Assembly: GCA_017458125.1 (NCBI GenBank)
Contig: JAFTGB010000042.1
Coordinates: 42,045-106,044, forward strand
DNA length: 64,000 bases
Reading direction: 5' to 3'
DNA from: Prevotella sp.
Lineage (GTDB): Bacteria > Bacteroidota > Bacteroidia > Bacteroidales > Bacteroidaceae
Shown here piece after piece: positions 10,595 through 17,687 of the stretch (its first letter is position 1; each line of letters begins with the position of its first letter). Both the position numbers and the translations under genes were made by a program. The notes below the pieces were generated by a model. That model was not told the origin of the DNA. It saw only the letters and a program-made list of their open reading frames with translations, and did not search any database.

Positions 10595-12727
10595 ATGAAG
10601 AAAACCATCATTTTCCTGTTGTTGTCAATTGTCAATTGTCAATTGTCAATTGCACAAGTGGGTACATGGCACAACTACTTGGCATATCATGACGTACAAC
10701 AGATACAGGATGCTGGCAATGACCTCTTCGTATTGGCATCCAACGCCCTATACCAGTATCATAAAAGTGACCAAAGCATCACCACATACGACAAGGTCAA
10801 CGGCCTGACAGACACCAATATCACCCACATACGCTGGTGCCAGCAAGCCAAACGACTCATTGCCGTCTACAGTAATATGAACATTGACTTGGTAGAGACC
10901 AATGGCAACGTCACCAATATCAGCGACGTCTACACTAAGGCCATCATAGGCGATAAAACCGTCAACAGCATCTACACCTACAACCAATACGCCTATCTGG
11001 CCTGTGGCTTCGGCATCGTGAAAATCGACGTGAAGCGAGCCGAGATCAGCGAGAGCTACATGCTCGACCGCAATGTCACCGATGTGGCTGTCAGCGATAA
11101 CCATCTTTATGCAAAAATAGTAGACAAGAAAACCACACTGGCCGGAACACCCGTCATACCCTACGGATTTACCACCATCAACCTGGACTCACTGGAAGCC
11201 GCCCGCTACAAGACCGAAATCATCACCTACTACATCAAAGGCTCCCTCTCGGCAAACCTTATCGATGCAGGCCAATGGGAAAAAAGCATCTACGATGAAT
11301 CCTCCCGCTTCGTCAAAGACAACAGCGACTATGACAAATACATTGATCTGGTTAAAACACTCAAGCCTGGAGGACCGGATAATAATCATGTAGGTTTCCT
11401 CAGATTTACCAACAATCATCTTTATTCATGCGGGGGTATTCCTGGCGGAAACTTCATCCCTACTATTCCCGGCAATATCCAAGTATGGGATGGCAGTGAC
11501 TGGACAATCTATCAAAACCAGTTGGAAACCACTACCGGACATAGTTATATGGATTTAGCAACATTAGATGCTGACCCACATGATGCTACACATGTTTTTG
11601 CTGGAGGAAGAACAGGACTTTATGAATTTAAAAACGGTAAATTTCTCAAGGAATACAACTATGACAATAGCGAACTGCTAACAACAGCAGCTATAGATGC
11701 TCCATCTAAGGACTATACGATGGTGCAAACTGTAAAATATGACAATAACGGCAGTTTATGGATATTGAATAGTGGCAGTCCTTCTACTTCCCTATTTGAA
11801 ATTACAAGGGAAGGACAATGGATAAGTCACGATAAAAAGGAGTTTTACAACTCATCACAACGAGCCTATGACAACATGGTGAATGCATTCTTTGACAGTC
11901 GTGGCATATTATGGTTTTGTAACTGCAGATTTGTAGAACCTGCTGTTATATGCTATCAAAAATCAACTGACGTAGCTATTGCCTACAAGAAATTTGTCAA
12001 TCAGGATGGTTCTTCAATTGACTTAAAGGATGACGGCATATACTGTCTTGCAGAAGACAAAGAGTCAAACATCTGGATTGGCACTACAGCAGGTCCTATC
12101 GTTATCATGAAAGACCAAATAGGAAAAAGCGCCGATGAAATAGTATTCACACAGGTAAAAGTTCCTCGCAATGACGGTACCAATTATGCCGACTATCTGT
12201 TAGCAGGTAATATTATTACCAGTATTGCCGTTGATGAAGGAGGAAGAAAATGGTTTGCAACGAGCAGTAATGGTGTATATCTCATCAGTGCCGATAACAT
12301 GACTCAAATCCAGCATTTTACGACAGACAACAGCCCCCTGCTTTCAAATAACGTTCAATCTGTAACTATCAATTCTGCAACAGGTGAAGTGTTCTTTGGT
12401 ACTGAAAACGGCCTGTGTTCATACATCAGTGATGCCACTCAGACAAATGAGGAGATGACTTCAGACAATGTCTGGGCATATCCTAATCCGGTCAATCCCG
12501 GTTATTCAGGCCCCATTACCATTACCGGTCTTTCCTATAATGCTGACGTGAAGATACTTTCAGCTAATGGTGCATTGGTGTTTGAAGGGCAAAGCAACGG
12601 AGGAATCTTTGTATGGTACGGTTCCGACCTGAAGGGTAGGAGAGTGGCCAGTGGAGTTTACATGGTAGTTACAGCCACAAGTACAGGCGAGAAAGGGACA
12701 GTATGCAAAATAGCCATCGTCAATTAG
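10595..12727 (+). CDS. porZ: PorZ-like type IX secretion component
   Basis: Secreted protein of 710 aa. The signal peptide (about 1-20, ending SIAQ) is followed by GTWHNYLAYHDV and two beta-propeller-like segments with two-component-regulator propeller repeats (such as IWIGTTAGPI and KWFATSSNGVYLI), then a C-terminal beta-sandwich (about 640-710, starting YPNPVNP). PorZ of Porphyromonas gingivalis sits on the cell surface in the T9SS attachment complex, which joins cargo to anionic LPS. The assignment rests on architecture. A heptamer array lies inside the signal-peptide codons. It overlaps the next gene by 25 bases. Confidence 0.8.
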   Translation: MKKTIIFLLLSIVNCQLSIAQVGTWHNYLAYHDVQQIQDAGNDLFVLASNALYQYHKSDQSITTYDKVNGLTDTNITHIRWCQQAKRLIAVYSNMNIDLVETNGNVTNISDVYTKAIIGDKTVNSIYTYNQYAYLACGFGIVKIDVKRAEISESYMLDRNVTDVAVSDNHLYAKIVDKKTTLAGTPVIPYGFTTINLDSLEAARYKTEIITYYIKGSLSANLIDAGQWEKSIYDESSRFVKDNSDYDKYIDLVKTLKPGGPDNNHVGFLRFTNNHLYSCGGIPGGNFIPTIPGNIQVWDGSDWTIYQNQLETTTGHSYMDLATLDADPHDATHVFAGGRTGLYEFKNGKFLKEYNYDNSELLTTAAIDAPSKDYTMVQTVKYDNNGSLWILNSGSPSTSLFEITREGQWISHDKKEFYNSSQRAYDNMVNAFFDSRGILWFCNCRFVEPAVICYQKSTDVAIAYKKFVNQDGSSIDLKDDGIYCLAEDKESNIWIGTTAGPIVIMKDQIGKSADEIVFTQVKVPRNDGTNYADYLLAGNIITSIAVDEGGRKWFATSSNGVYLISADNMTQIQHFTTDNSPLLSNNVQSVTINSATGEVFFGTENGLCSYISDATQTNEEMTSDNVWAYPNPVNPGYSGPITITGLSYNADVKILSANGALVFEGQSNGGIFVWYGSDLKGRRVASGVYMVVTATSTGEKGTVCKIAIVN
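10622..10652 (+). repeat. (TTGTCAA)4 heptamer array inside porZ
   Basis: Four exact copies of TTGTCAA (10622-10649) plus a partial fifth encode the hydrophobic core of the PorZ signal peptide (SIVNCQLSI). A change of one copy would shift the frame; a change of three would keep it. Confidence 0.9.
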
Positions 12728-13905
12728 TATTAATGCTCATTGCGGTGTTCACCATACTGCAATGGCTTACTTTGGCTATTCTTGGCTATACACCTTATCC
12801 TGACAGCAACGGATACATAGCATTAGCTGAAGAATGTATAGCTGAAAACGACTGGTACCCCATAGCAACGAAAATAAACGAATACCCTTTTCTTTGGAAC
12901 ATAGGGGCTATTAATGCCGTTGTATTAGCACTGAAATGGTTTCATTCCGTTACTCCCCTGCTCATTGTTTACGCTCTGATGAAGGGAATAACAGCCGCGC
13001 TGTTTTATGCCGTAACAAGAAAAATAAACGGCCCTCACGTCGCTATTATTGCCCTGATACTATACGTTATCTACCCTGCTAACTATGGTGAAGGTACTTC
13101 TGTGCTCAGTGAACTGCCCTTTACGTTTTTCGTGATGCTGGGGATATACCTCTCGATAGCAAGAAACTGTTCGATTACCGGAGGCATGATGCTGGCCATT
13201 GCCAACTGGTTCAGACCTATGGGCATCGTATTCCTATTAGCCATGACTGTCTTTTTTCTGTTCCGATGGCGCAAAAGCCTGAAGCTGCTTATAGGATATA
13301 CGGCCATGATAACTATTATCGGTTGTGCCACCATGCACCGTACAGGACTTTTCCTCTATCAGGCTAAGACAGGGTGGATGGCTCTTATGGATTATTCTTC
13401 TGACCATGCACCAAAATCCATGAAGGTCAGGGAACGTACTGACTGGAACGTAGCACAAAAGGATGCTGTCTGGCAGTCATTATTTACTGACTGGCTGAAA
13501 GAGCATCCGAAGGAATATCTTGCACAAATGCCGTCTAAACTGATGAATACTTACATTTCAGACAATGTCAATCTGTGTACCTTCATCCCTGACAAAGCTG
13601 AAAAAGACTACATGTACGAAGAAATAAGTCTGAAAACCATCATTCGACAAATACCTCACTGGTCAGCTGTTCAATGGCTAACCATACTGAATTTGCTCTT
13701 CTATTATAGCTTGCTTCTGATGGCAATAGCCAGCCTTTTCTATTTTAGCAGAGACACTCATTCGCTGCCTGTTAGCATCATCCTATTGGGAACAATACTA
13801 CTGTTACTTGTCGGACATGGAGAAGCTCGTTTTCACATTCCCTTCATGCCGTTTTTCATGATGTTAGCTGCATGTTTCATAGAGAGAATAACATGGAAAG
13901 GGTAG
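12703..13905 (+). CDS. GT-C type glycosyltransferase (ArnT/PMT-like membrane protein)
   Basis: Polytopic membrane protein of 400 aa with about ten hydrophobic segments. The first loop carries GYTPYPDSNGYIALAEE, an acidic motif where GT-C polyprenyl-phosphate-sugar transferases hold their catalytic Asp. Such enzymes move a sugar from a lipid carrier to a lipid or protein acceptor in the periplasm. It overlaps porZ by 25 bases and the next gene by up to 34, so translation is probably coupled. The sugar and acceptor are unknown; a surface-polysaccharide role next to PorZ is only inference. Confidence 0.7.
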   Translation: MQNSHRQLVLMLIAVFTILQWLTLAILGYTPYPDSNGYIALAEECIAENDWYPIATKINEYPFLWNIGAINAVVLALKWFHSVTPLLIVYALMKGITAALFYAVTRKINGPHVAIIALILYVIYPANYGEGTSVLSELPFTFFVMLGIYLSIARNCSITGGMMLAIANWFRPMGIVFLLAMTVFFLFRWRKSLKLLIGYTAMITIIGCATMHRTGLFLYQAKTGWMALMDYSSDHAPKSMKVRERTDWNVAQKDAVWQSLFTDWLKEHPKEYLAQMPSKLMNTYISDNVNLCTFIPDKAEKDYMYEEISLKTIIRQIPHWSAVQWLTILNLLFYYSLLLMAIASLFYFSRDTHSLPVSIILLGTILLLLVGHGEARFHIPFMPFFMMLAACFIERITWKG

Positions 13906-14858
13906 GGTGGATTGACTTTCTGCGTGGCATCTCCATGATAGCCATCTTCGTATTCCATACGGAGGTGTATTACAAGGAGTACAATGTGTCACCTTATTAT
14001 CTGTATACCACCAATGCTATCATCTTATTCTATTTTCTTTCAGGCTATCTATTCTATCGTGAGTATGGGTTTGATATGAGAAGAAAAGTGGTTTCCATTT
14101 TTCGTTCTATGATGATACCATACTTTGTCTTTACCACATTGACAGCTCTTCCTAAAGCCATTATCCGTCATAGCGATATACACTGGCAGGACGTTTTGAT
14201 AAATATTATAACCGGCAGAGCTTCATGGTTTATCGTTGCCTTAATTGTAGCAGAAATAGCTTTCTCTGCATTATTAGTCATCAGTCGTGGCAAGAACGGT
14301 TGGCTGCTACTCATATCAACGGTGTGTTTTATGGCCTACTACGTTGTACCTTTCAACCAGCATAATTATTGGCAATGGCAAGACGCTTTATTAACGTTAC
14401 CTTTTCTTTGCATAGGCTTCCTGTATCATAAGTACGAAAAACATTATGTTTTGCAGTCGAAAACATCATACTTAGCAGGGCTAAGTATGATACTTATCGG
14501 TATTAAACTATATGAACTCCGCCTTGATCTGCCTATGCGCAACATCGCCATCGAAAACATACCACTGTTTTTGGCTGATGCCATAGTCTGGCTATTGTTA
14601 GTCGTTTCAATAATCAAATATATTCCACACTTCAGATTGATAGAATGGACTGGTCAACATTGCATCATCTACTATTTCCTCTGTGGTGGCTGCCCGTTGA
14701 TAATTTCTACTTTACTTAACAGAATAGGACTTACGTACGACGGCTGTTTCTATTGTTTTCTGATAGCCTTTCTACTCAGTTATACTTTAGCTACTGTTCT
14801 TACAGCAGGTATATATAAATATGTACCGTTTATCATAGGAAAAAATGCCAGAGCTTAG
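13872..14858 (+). CDS. Acyltransferase family 3 membrane protein
   Basis: Polytopic membrane protein of about 328 aa. It begins RVGWIDFLRGISMIAIFVFHTE, which fits the acyltransferase-3 signature (Arg-Asp-x-x-Arg-Gly, then His in the first helix). Members O-acylate surface sugars or other extracytoplasmic acceptors. ATG codons at 13872 and 13893 are both possible; the first overlaps the upstream gene by 34 bases. Its stop overlaps the convergent nadA stop inside a 16-bp palindrome (14851-14866). Confidence 0.8.
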   Translation: MFHRENNMERVGWIDFLRGISMIAIFVFHTEVYYKEYNVSPYYLYTTNAIILFYFLSGYLFYREYGFDMRRKVVSIFRSMMIPYFVFTTLTALPKAIIRHSDIHWQDVLINIITGRASWFIVALIVAEIAFSALLVISRGKNGWLLLISTVCFMAYYVVPFNQHNYWQWQDALLTLPFLCIGFLYHKYEKHYVLQSKTSYLAGLSMILIGIKLYELRLDLPMRNIAIENIPLFLADAIVWLLLVVSIIKYIPHFRLIEWTGQHCIIYYFLCGGCPLIISTLLNRIGLTYDGCFYCFLIAFLLSYTLATVLTAGIYKYVPFIIGKNARA

Positions 14859-14866
14859 CTAAGCTC
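14851..14866. repeat. Palindrome holding both convergent stop codons
   Basis: GAGCTTAGCTAAGCTC is perfectly self-complementary and contains the TAG of the acyltransferase gene and, on the other strand, the TAA of nadA. It has no loop or T-run, so it is not a classic terminator. Confidence 0.7.
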
Positions 14867-15844
14867 CAGCATTCGTTCTATGGGTTTGACGGCATCTTTA
14901 GCTATTGCAGGGTCCACTTCTACCGAAGGCCATTCGTACTTCAGACAGTTGTAAACCTTCAGCAACGTGTTCATCTTCATATACTGACACTCGTTACACG
15001 AGCATTCCAAGCCGCTCTCGCTGATTTCGGGCGGCACGGGTATAAACTCCTTGTCGGGGCACGTTCGTTGCATCTCGTGCAAAATACCGGCCTCTGTAGC
15101 CACAATAAACTGCTTACTACCACTCTGCTGGGCATAGTTCAGCATGGTGGCCGTACTGCCTTTGACATCGGCTAAAGCCAAAACAGGACCTTTACACTCC
15201 AAATGAGCCATGACAACAGCCTCGGGATATTGTTTCTTCAGTTCGGCAATCTTGTTGACCGAGAAACGCTCATGCACATGACAGCCACCATTCCAAAGTA
15301 GCATCTGACGACCCGTCACCTCATTGATGTAATTGCCTAAGTTATAGTCAGGACCGAAGATGAGTTTGGCATCCTTCGGCAACTGGTCGACCACCTTCTT
15401 GGCATTGCCGGAAGTGACTACAACGTCGGTCAGTGCTTTTACGGCTGCTGTGGTATTGACATAACTTACTACTTGATAGCCAGGATGCTCGTCCTTAAAC
15501 TTTCTGAGGTCTTCGGCATTGCATGAGTCTGCCAGCGAACAACCTGCATTCAAGTCAGGACACAGCACCGTCTTGTCAGGACTTAGCAGTTTGCAAGTCT
15601 CAGCCATGAAGTGGACACCACACATGACCATCATCCGCGCATCAGTCTCTGCAGCTTTACGAGCCAATGCCAACGAGTCGCCCACAAAGTCGGCAATGTC
15701 TTGAATATCACCGACAGTATAGTAATGTGCTAAAATGATGGCATCTTTCTCCTTACACAAACGGCGTATCTCGGCCTTCAAATCAGTACCTTCAGCAACC
15801 GGTTCATCAATGTAACCTTTCTCTTTCCACTCAGTTTTCAACAT
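14855..15844 (-). CDS. nadA: Quinolinate synthase A
   Basis: Condenses iminoaspartate with dihydroxyacetone phosphate to quinolinate in de novo NAD synthesis. The 329-aa protein carries the three cysteines of the 4Fe-4S cluster in their usual contexts: NAGCSLADSC (about 111-116), HLECKG (about 200) and the C-terminal ECSCNECQYMKMN. AHYYTVGDIQDIADFVGDS is the N-terminal signature. nadB and nadC are not in the window. The upstream region holds DnaA boxes, and the nearest -7 box gives a leader of about 200 bases. Confidence 0.95.
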   Translation of the reverse strand: MLKTEWKEKGYIDEPVAEGTDLKAEIRRLCKEKDAIILAHYYTVGDIQDIADFVGDSLALARKAAETDARMMVMCGVHFMAETCKLLSPDKTVLCPDLNAGCSLADSCNAEDLRKFKDEHPGYQVVSYVNTTAAVKALTDVVVTSGNAKKVVDQLPKDAKLIFGPDYNLGNYINEVTGRQMLLWNGGCHVHERFSVNKIAELKKQYPEAVVMAHLECKGPVLALADVKGSTATMLNYAQQSGSKQFIVATEAGILHEMQRTCPDKEFIPVPPEISESGLECSCNECQYMKMNTLLKVYNCLKYEWPSVEVDPAIAKDAVKPIERMLELS

Positions 15845-16220
15845 CGTATTATTTTTATTTTCTTTTTATTTTTTCTTTTAAAAAAAGAAATGAATAGGAT
15901 GATATGACGTTGAAAAGTGCAAAACTTCTTCTGCTTTTTCTTGACTGATAGGTTATTCACCCTTAACAGTGTCTTTTCTACATCCTTTGTGGATAGTTTC
16001 TTTTTGATAATAAGTCAAATAAGTATTTTATCCACCATTTTCTTTTTCGGTGCAAAATTAATAAGTTTATATCTTTTTCAAGCCAAAAATGGTGGAAAAG
16101 TTACGGATAAAGGTTTATTTTATGCGTGAAATTCACAATAGGGCAGGTGAGCGTTGGATTATTTCTGCGTTGTCAACAAGTTATTATGTGTTTTATCCAC
16201 ACAGTTATCCACAACTTTTT
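15845..16220. other. oriC: Candidate chromosomal replication origin (DnaA-box cluster)
   Basis: AT-rich intergenic region between divergent nadA and the SpoU gene. An A/T tract (15848-15895) could be the unwinding element. DnaA boxes (consensus TTATNCACA): perfect TTATCCACA at 16193-16201 and 16205-16213; one-mismatch copies at 15953-15961 (TTATTCACC), 15988-15996 (reverse strand) and 16028-16036 (TTATCCACC). The two perfect boxes are direct repeats 12 bases apart. parS sites and mnmG lie about 10 kb away. The boxes also overlap the promoter region of the SpoU gene, so DnaA-controlled transcription is an alternative. Confidence 0.6.
16053..16060 (-). promoter_or_regulatory. -7 box TAATTTTG, possible nadA promoter
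   Basis: Minus-strand match to TAnnTTTG. It is the closest one to nadA and would give a leader of about 200 bases that crosses three of the DnaA boxes. Confidence 0.4.
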
Positions 16221-16222
16221 CG

Positions 16223-16230
16223 TAACTTTG
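16223..16230 (+). promoter_or_regulatory. -7 box TAACTTTG for the SpoU methyltransferase
   Basis: It lies 10 bases upstream of the ATG at 16240, so the mRNA leader is only a few bases. The two perfect DnaA boxes end 9 bases before it and overlap the expected -33 position. Confidence 0.6.
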
Positions 16231-16239
16231 CAGGCAGAA

Positions 16240-16770
16240 ATGAGAAAAATCAGAACCATAGAGATGCAGCGCCTTACGGTGGAGGAGTATCGTGAGGCTG
16301 AGAAGTTGCCGTTGATTGTTGTATTGGACGATGTTCGTTCGATGTATAACATAGGTAGTGTATTCCGTACTTGCGATGCCTTCCGGGTAGCAGCAGTATA
16401 TCTGTGTGGCATTTGTCAAACGCCGCCGTCTACTGAAATTCACAAGACAGCTCTCGGAGCTGAGGAGAGTGTCAGCTGGAAGTATTTTACTACGGCAATA
16501 GAAGCCGTTGCAACACTGAAAAACGAGGGCTATACCGTACTTTCAGTAGAACAGGTAGAACATAGTACCAAACTACAGACATTCGTGCCGCAACGAGGTA
16601 AGAAATATGCCGTAGTGCTTGGCAACGAAGTGAAAGGCGTCCACCAGGAAGTGGTAGACGCCTCGGACGGTTGTCTGGAGATACCACAATTGGGCACCAA
16701 GCACTCCATGAATGTCTCCGTAACAGCCGGCATCATCATTTATAAGTTTGCCGAAGAATTAATACTCTGA
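16240..16770 (+). CDS. SPOUT (TrmH/SpoU) RNA 2'-O-methyltransferase
   Basis: AdoMet-dependent RNA ribose methyltransferase with a knotted SPOUT fold; 176 aa, compact and without the N-terminal substrate domain of RlmB. The three family motifs are clear: NIGSVFRT (near 38), VVLGNEVKGV (near 129), and SMNVSVTAGI (near 156). The exact tRNA or rRNA target cannot be read from the sequence. The frame is open upstream to 16126, but the promoter lies between, and ATG 16240 gives MRKIRTIEM as in relatives; ATG 16264 is the alternative. Confidence 0.88.
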   Translation: MRKIRTIEMQRLTVEEYREAEKLPLIVVLDDVRSMYNIGSVFRTCDAFRVAAVYLCGICQTPPSTEIHKTALGAEESVSWKYFTTAIEAVATLKNEGYTVLSVEQVEHSTKLQTFVPQRGKKYAVVLGNEVKGVHQEVVDASDGCLEIPQLGTKHSMNVSVTAGIIIYKFAEELIL

Positions 16771-16905
16771 AAGTAAATAACTGATCTTTCGCAAGTGAAT
16801 ATTCATTCATCAAGCGACTAATAGGGCGAGGTGTTTTAAATCAAGAGTTTGCAGGGATTTGAAAAATTTTCCTGTTTCGAGGGAGGGGAAGTGTGGAGTT
16901 TTGCA

Positions 16906-16913
16906 TAACTTTG
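16906..16913 (+). promoter_or_regulatory. -7 box TAACTTTG for the thioesterase gene
   Basis: It lies 34 bases upstream of the ATG at 16948. The rest of the 177-base spacer after the SpoU gene shows no other feature. Confidence 0.6.
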
Positions 16914-16947
16914 CAGCCGAATTCATAGGCTAGTTTAGTTTTCAGTG

Positions 16948-17376
16948 ATGGTACAAGAAGTAAATAACGGCTATAGACATATCTTGCCGATTCAGATTCG
17001 ATTCAACGACGTGGATAAGTTTGGCCACGTCAACAATACCGTTTATTTTCAGTTCTACGATACGGCCAAGACCGAGTACTTTGCCACCGTTTGCGAGGAT
17101 GTGGATTGGGAGCGCGTAGCCATTGTGGTAGCGAAGATCGAGGCCGACTTCGTGTCACAGATCAAGGCAGGCGACCATATCGCAGCGCGTACGCGTACGA
17201 CGAAGATTGGCAATAAGAGTTTCCATCTCGAACAGGACATTATCGATGTTGATACCCTGGAGGTGAAGTGCCGTTGCGCTTCAGTGATGGTGCTCTACGA
17301 CTTGGAGCATCATCAGACCATGCCCTTCCCAGATGCCTGGCGCCAGGCTATCCGTCAGTACGACGGACTGGAGTGA
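16948..17376 (+). CDS. 4-hydroxybenzoyl-CoA thioesterase family protein
   Basis: Hot-dog-fold acyl-CoA thioesterase of 142 aa. The N-terminal motif RFNDVDKFGHVNNTVYFQ matches the 4HBT signature, with Asp as the catalytic acid. The substrate acyl chain is not predictable. GTG at 16945 directly precedes the chosen ATG. Downstream comes a 311-base spacer before the convergent polA end. Confidence 0.85.
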   Translation: MVQEVNNGYRHILPIQIRFNDVDKFGHVNNTVYFQFYDTAKTEYFATVCEDVDWERVAIVVAKIEADFVSQIKAGDHIAARTRTTKIGNKSFHLEQDIIDVDTLEVKCRCASVMVLYDLEHHQTMPFPDAWRQAIRQYDGLE

Positions 17377-17431
17377 AATTGTGTAGTACACACGCTAAGA
17401 CATTAAGACATCTGGTTTGCACATTCGGTTG

Positions 17432-17462
17432 CAAATATACAAACTTATATTGATTACACAAA
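17432..17462 (-). promoter_or_regulatory. Consensus promoter with no gene in front of it
   Basis: On the minus strand TTTG (17459-17462) is separated by exactly 19 bases from TATATTTG (17432-17439), an ideal Bacteroidetes promoter. It points left, into the 3' end of the thioesterase gene, where no minus-strand gene exists. Confidence 0.6.
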
Positions 17463-17484
17463 ATGTGTAACACAAAATGTGTAA
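17454..17484. repeat. Tandem palindromic operator-like repeat
   Basis: Two exact 14-bp copies of CACAAAATGTGTAA (17457-17470, 17471-17484). With flanking bases the first forms TTACACA-AAA-TGTGTAA. They overlap the -33 element of the minus-strand promoter at 17432-17462, the position of an operator. The rest of the spacer 17377-17687 shows nothing further. Confidence 0.7.
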
Positions 17485-17687
17485 TTGATTAAGAAAGTTT
17501 AAAGAAACAACTGGTACAGATACATGTTTCACGCCGTGATTAGCTTGGACTCTAATCGAGGGATTAGTCACTTGCATGCCGTTTAGATTATAAGTCGGCC
17601 ATTACAAGTGTAAGTAAATTTTTCTTCATATTACGATATATTTGATGAATAACTCTACAAAACAAATACTTTTTTCAATGACGACTA

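Noticed and set aside
17530-17545. Third parS-like site (GTTTCACGCCGTGA)
   Set aside because: Only half of the palindrome matches; the central CACGTG is broken.
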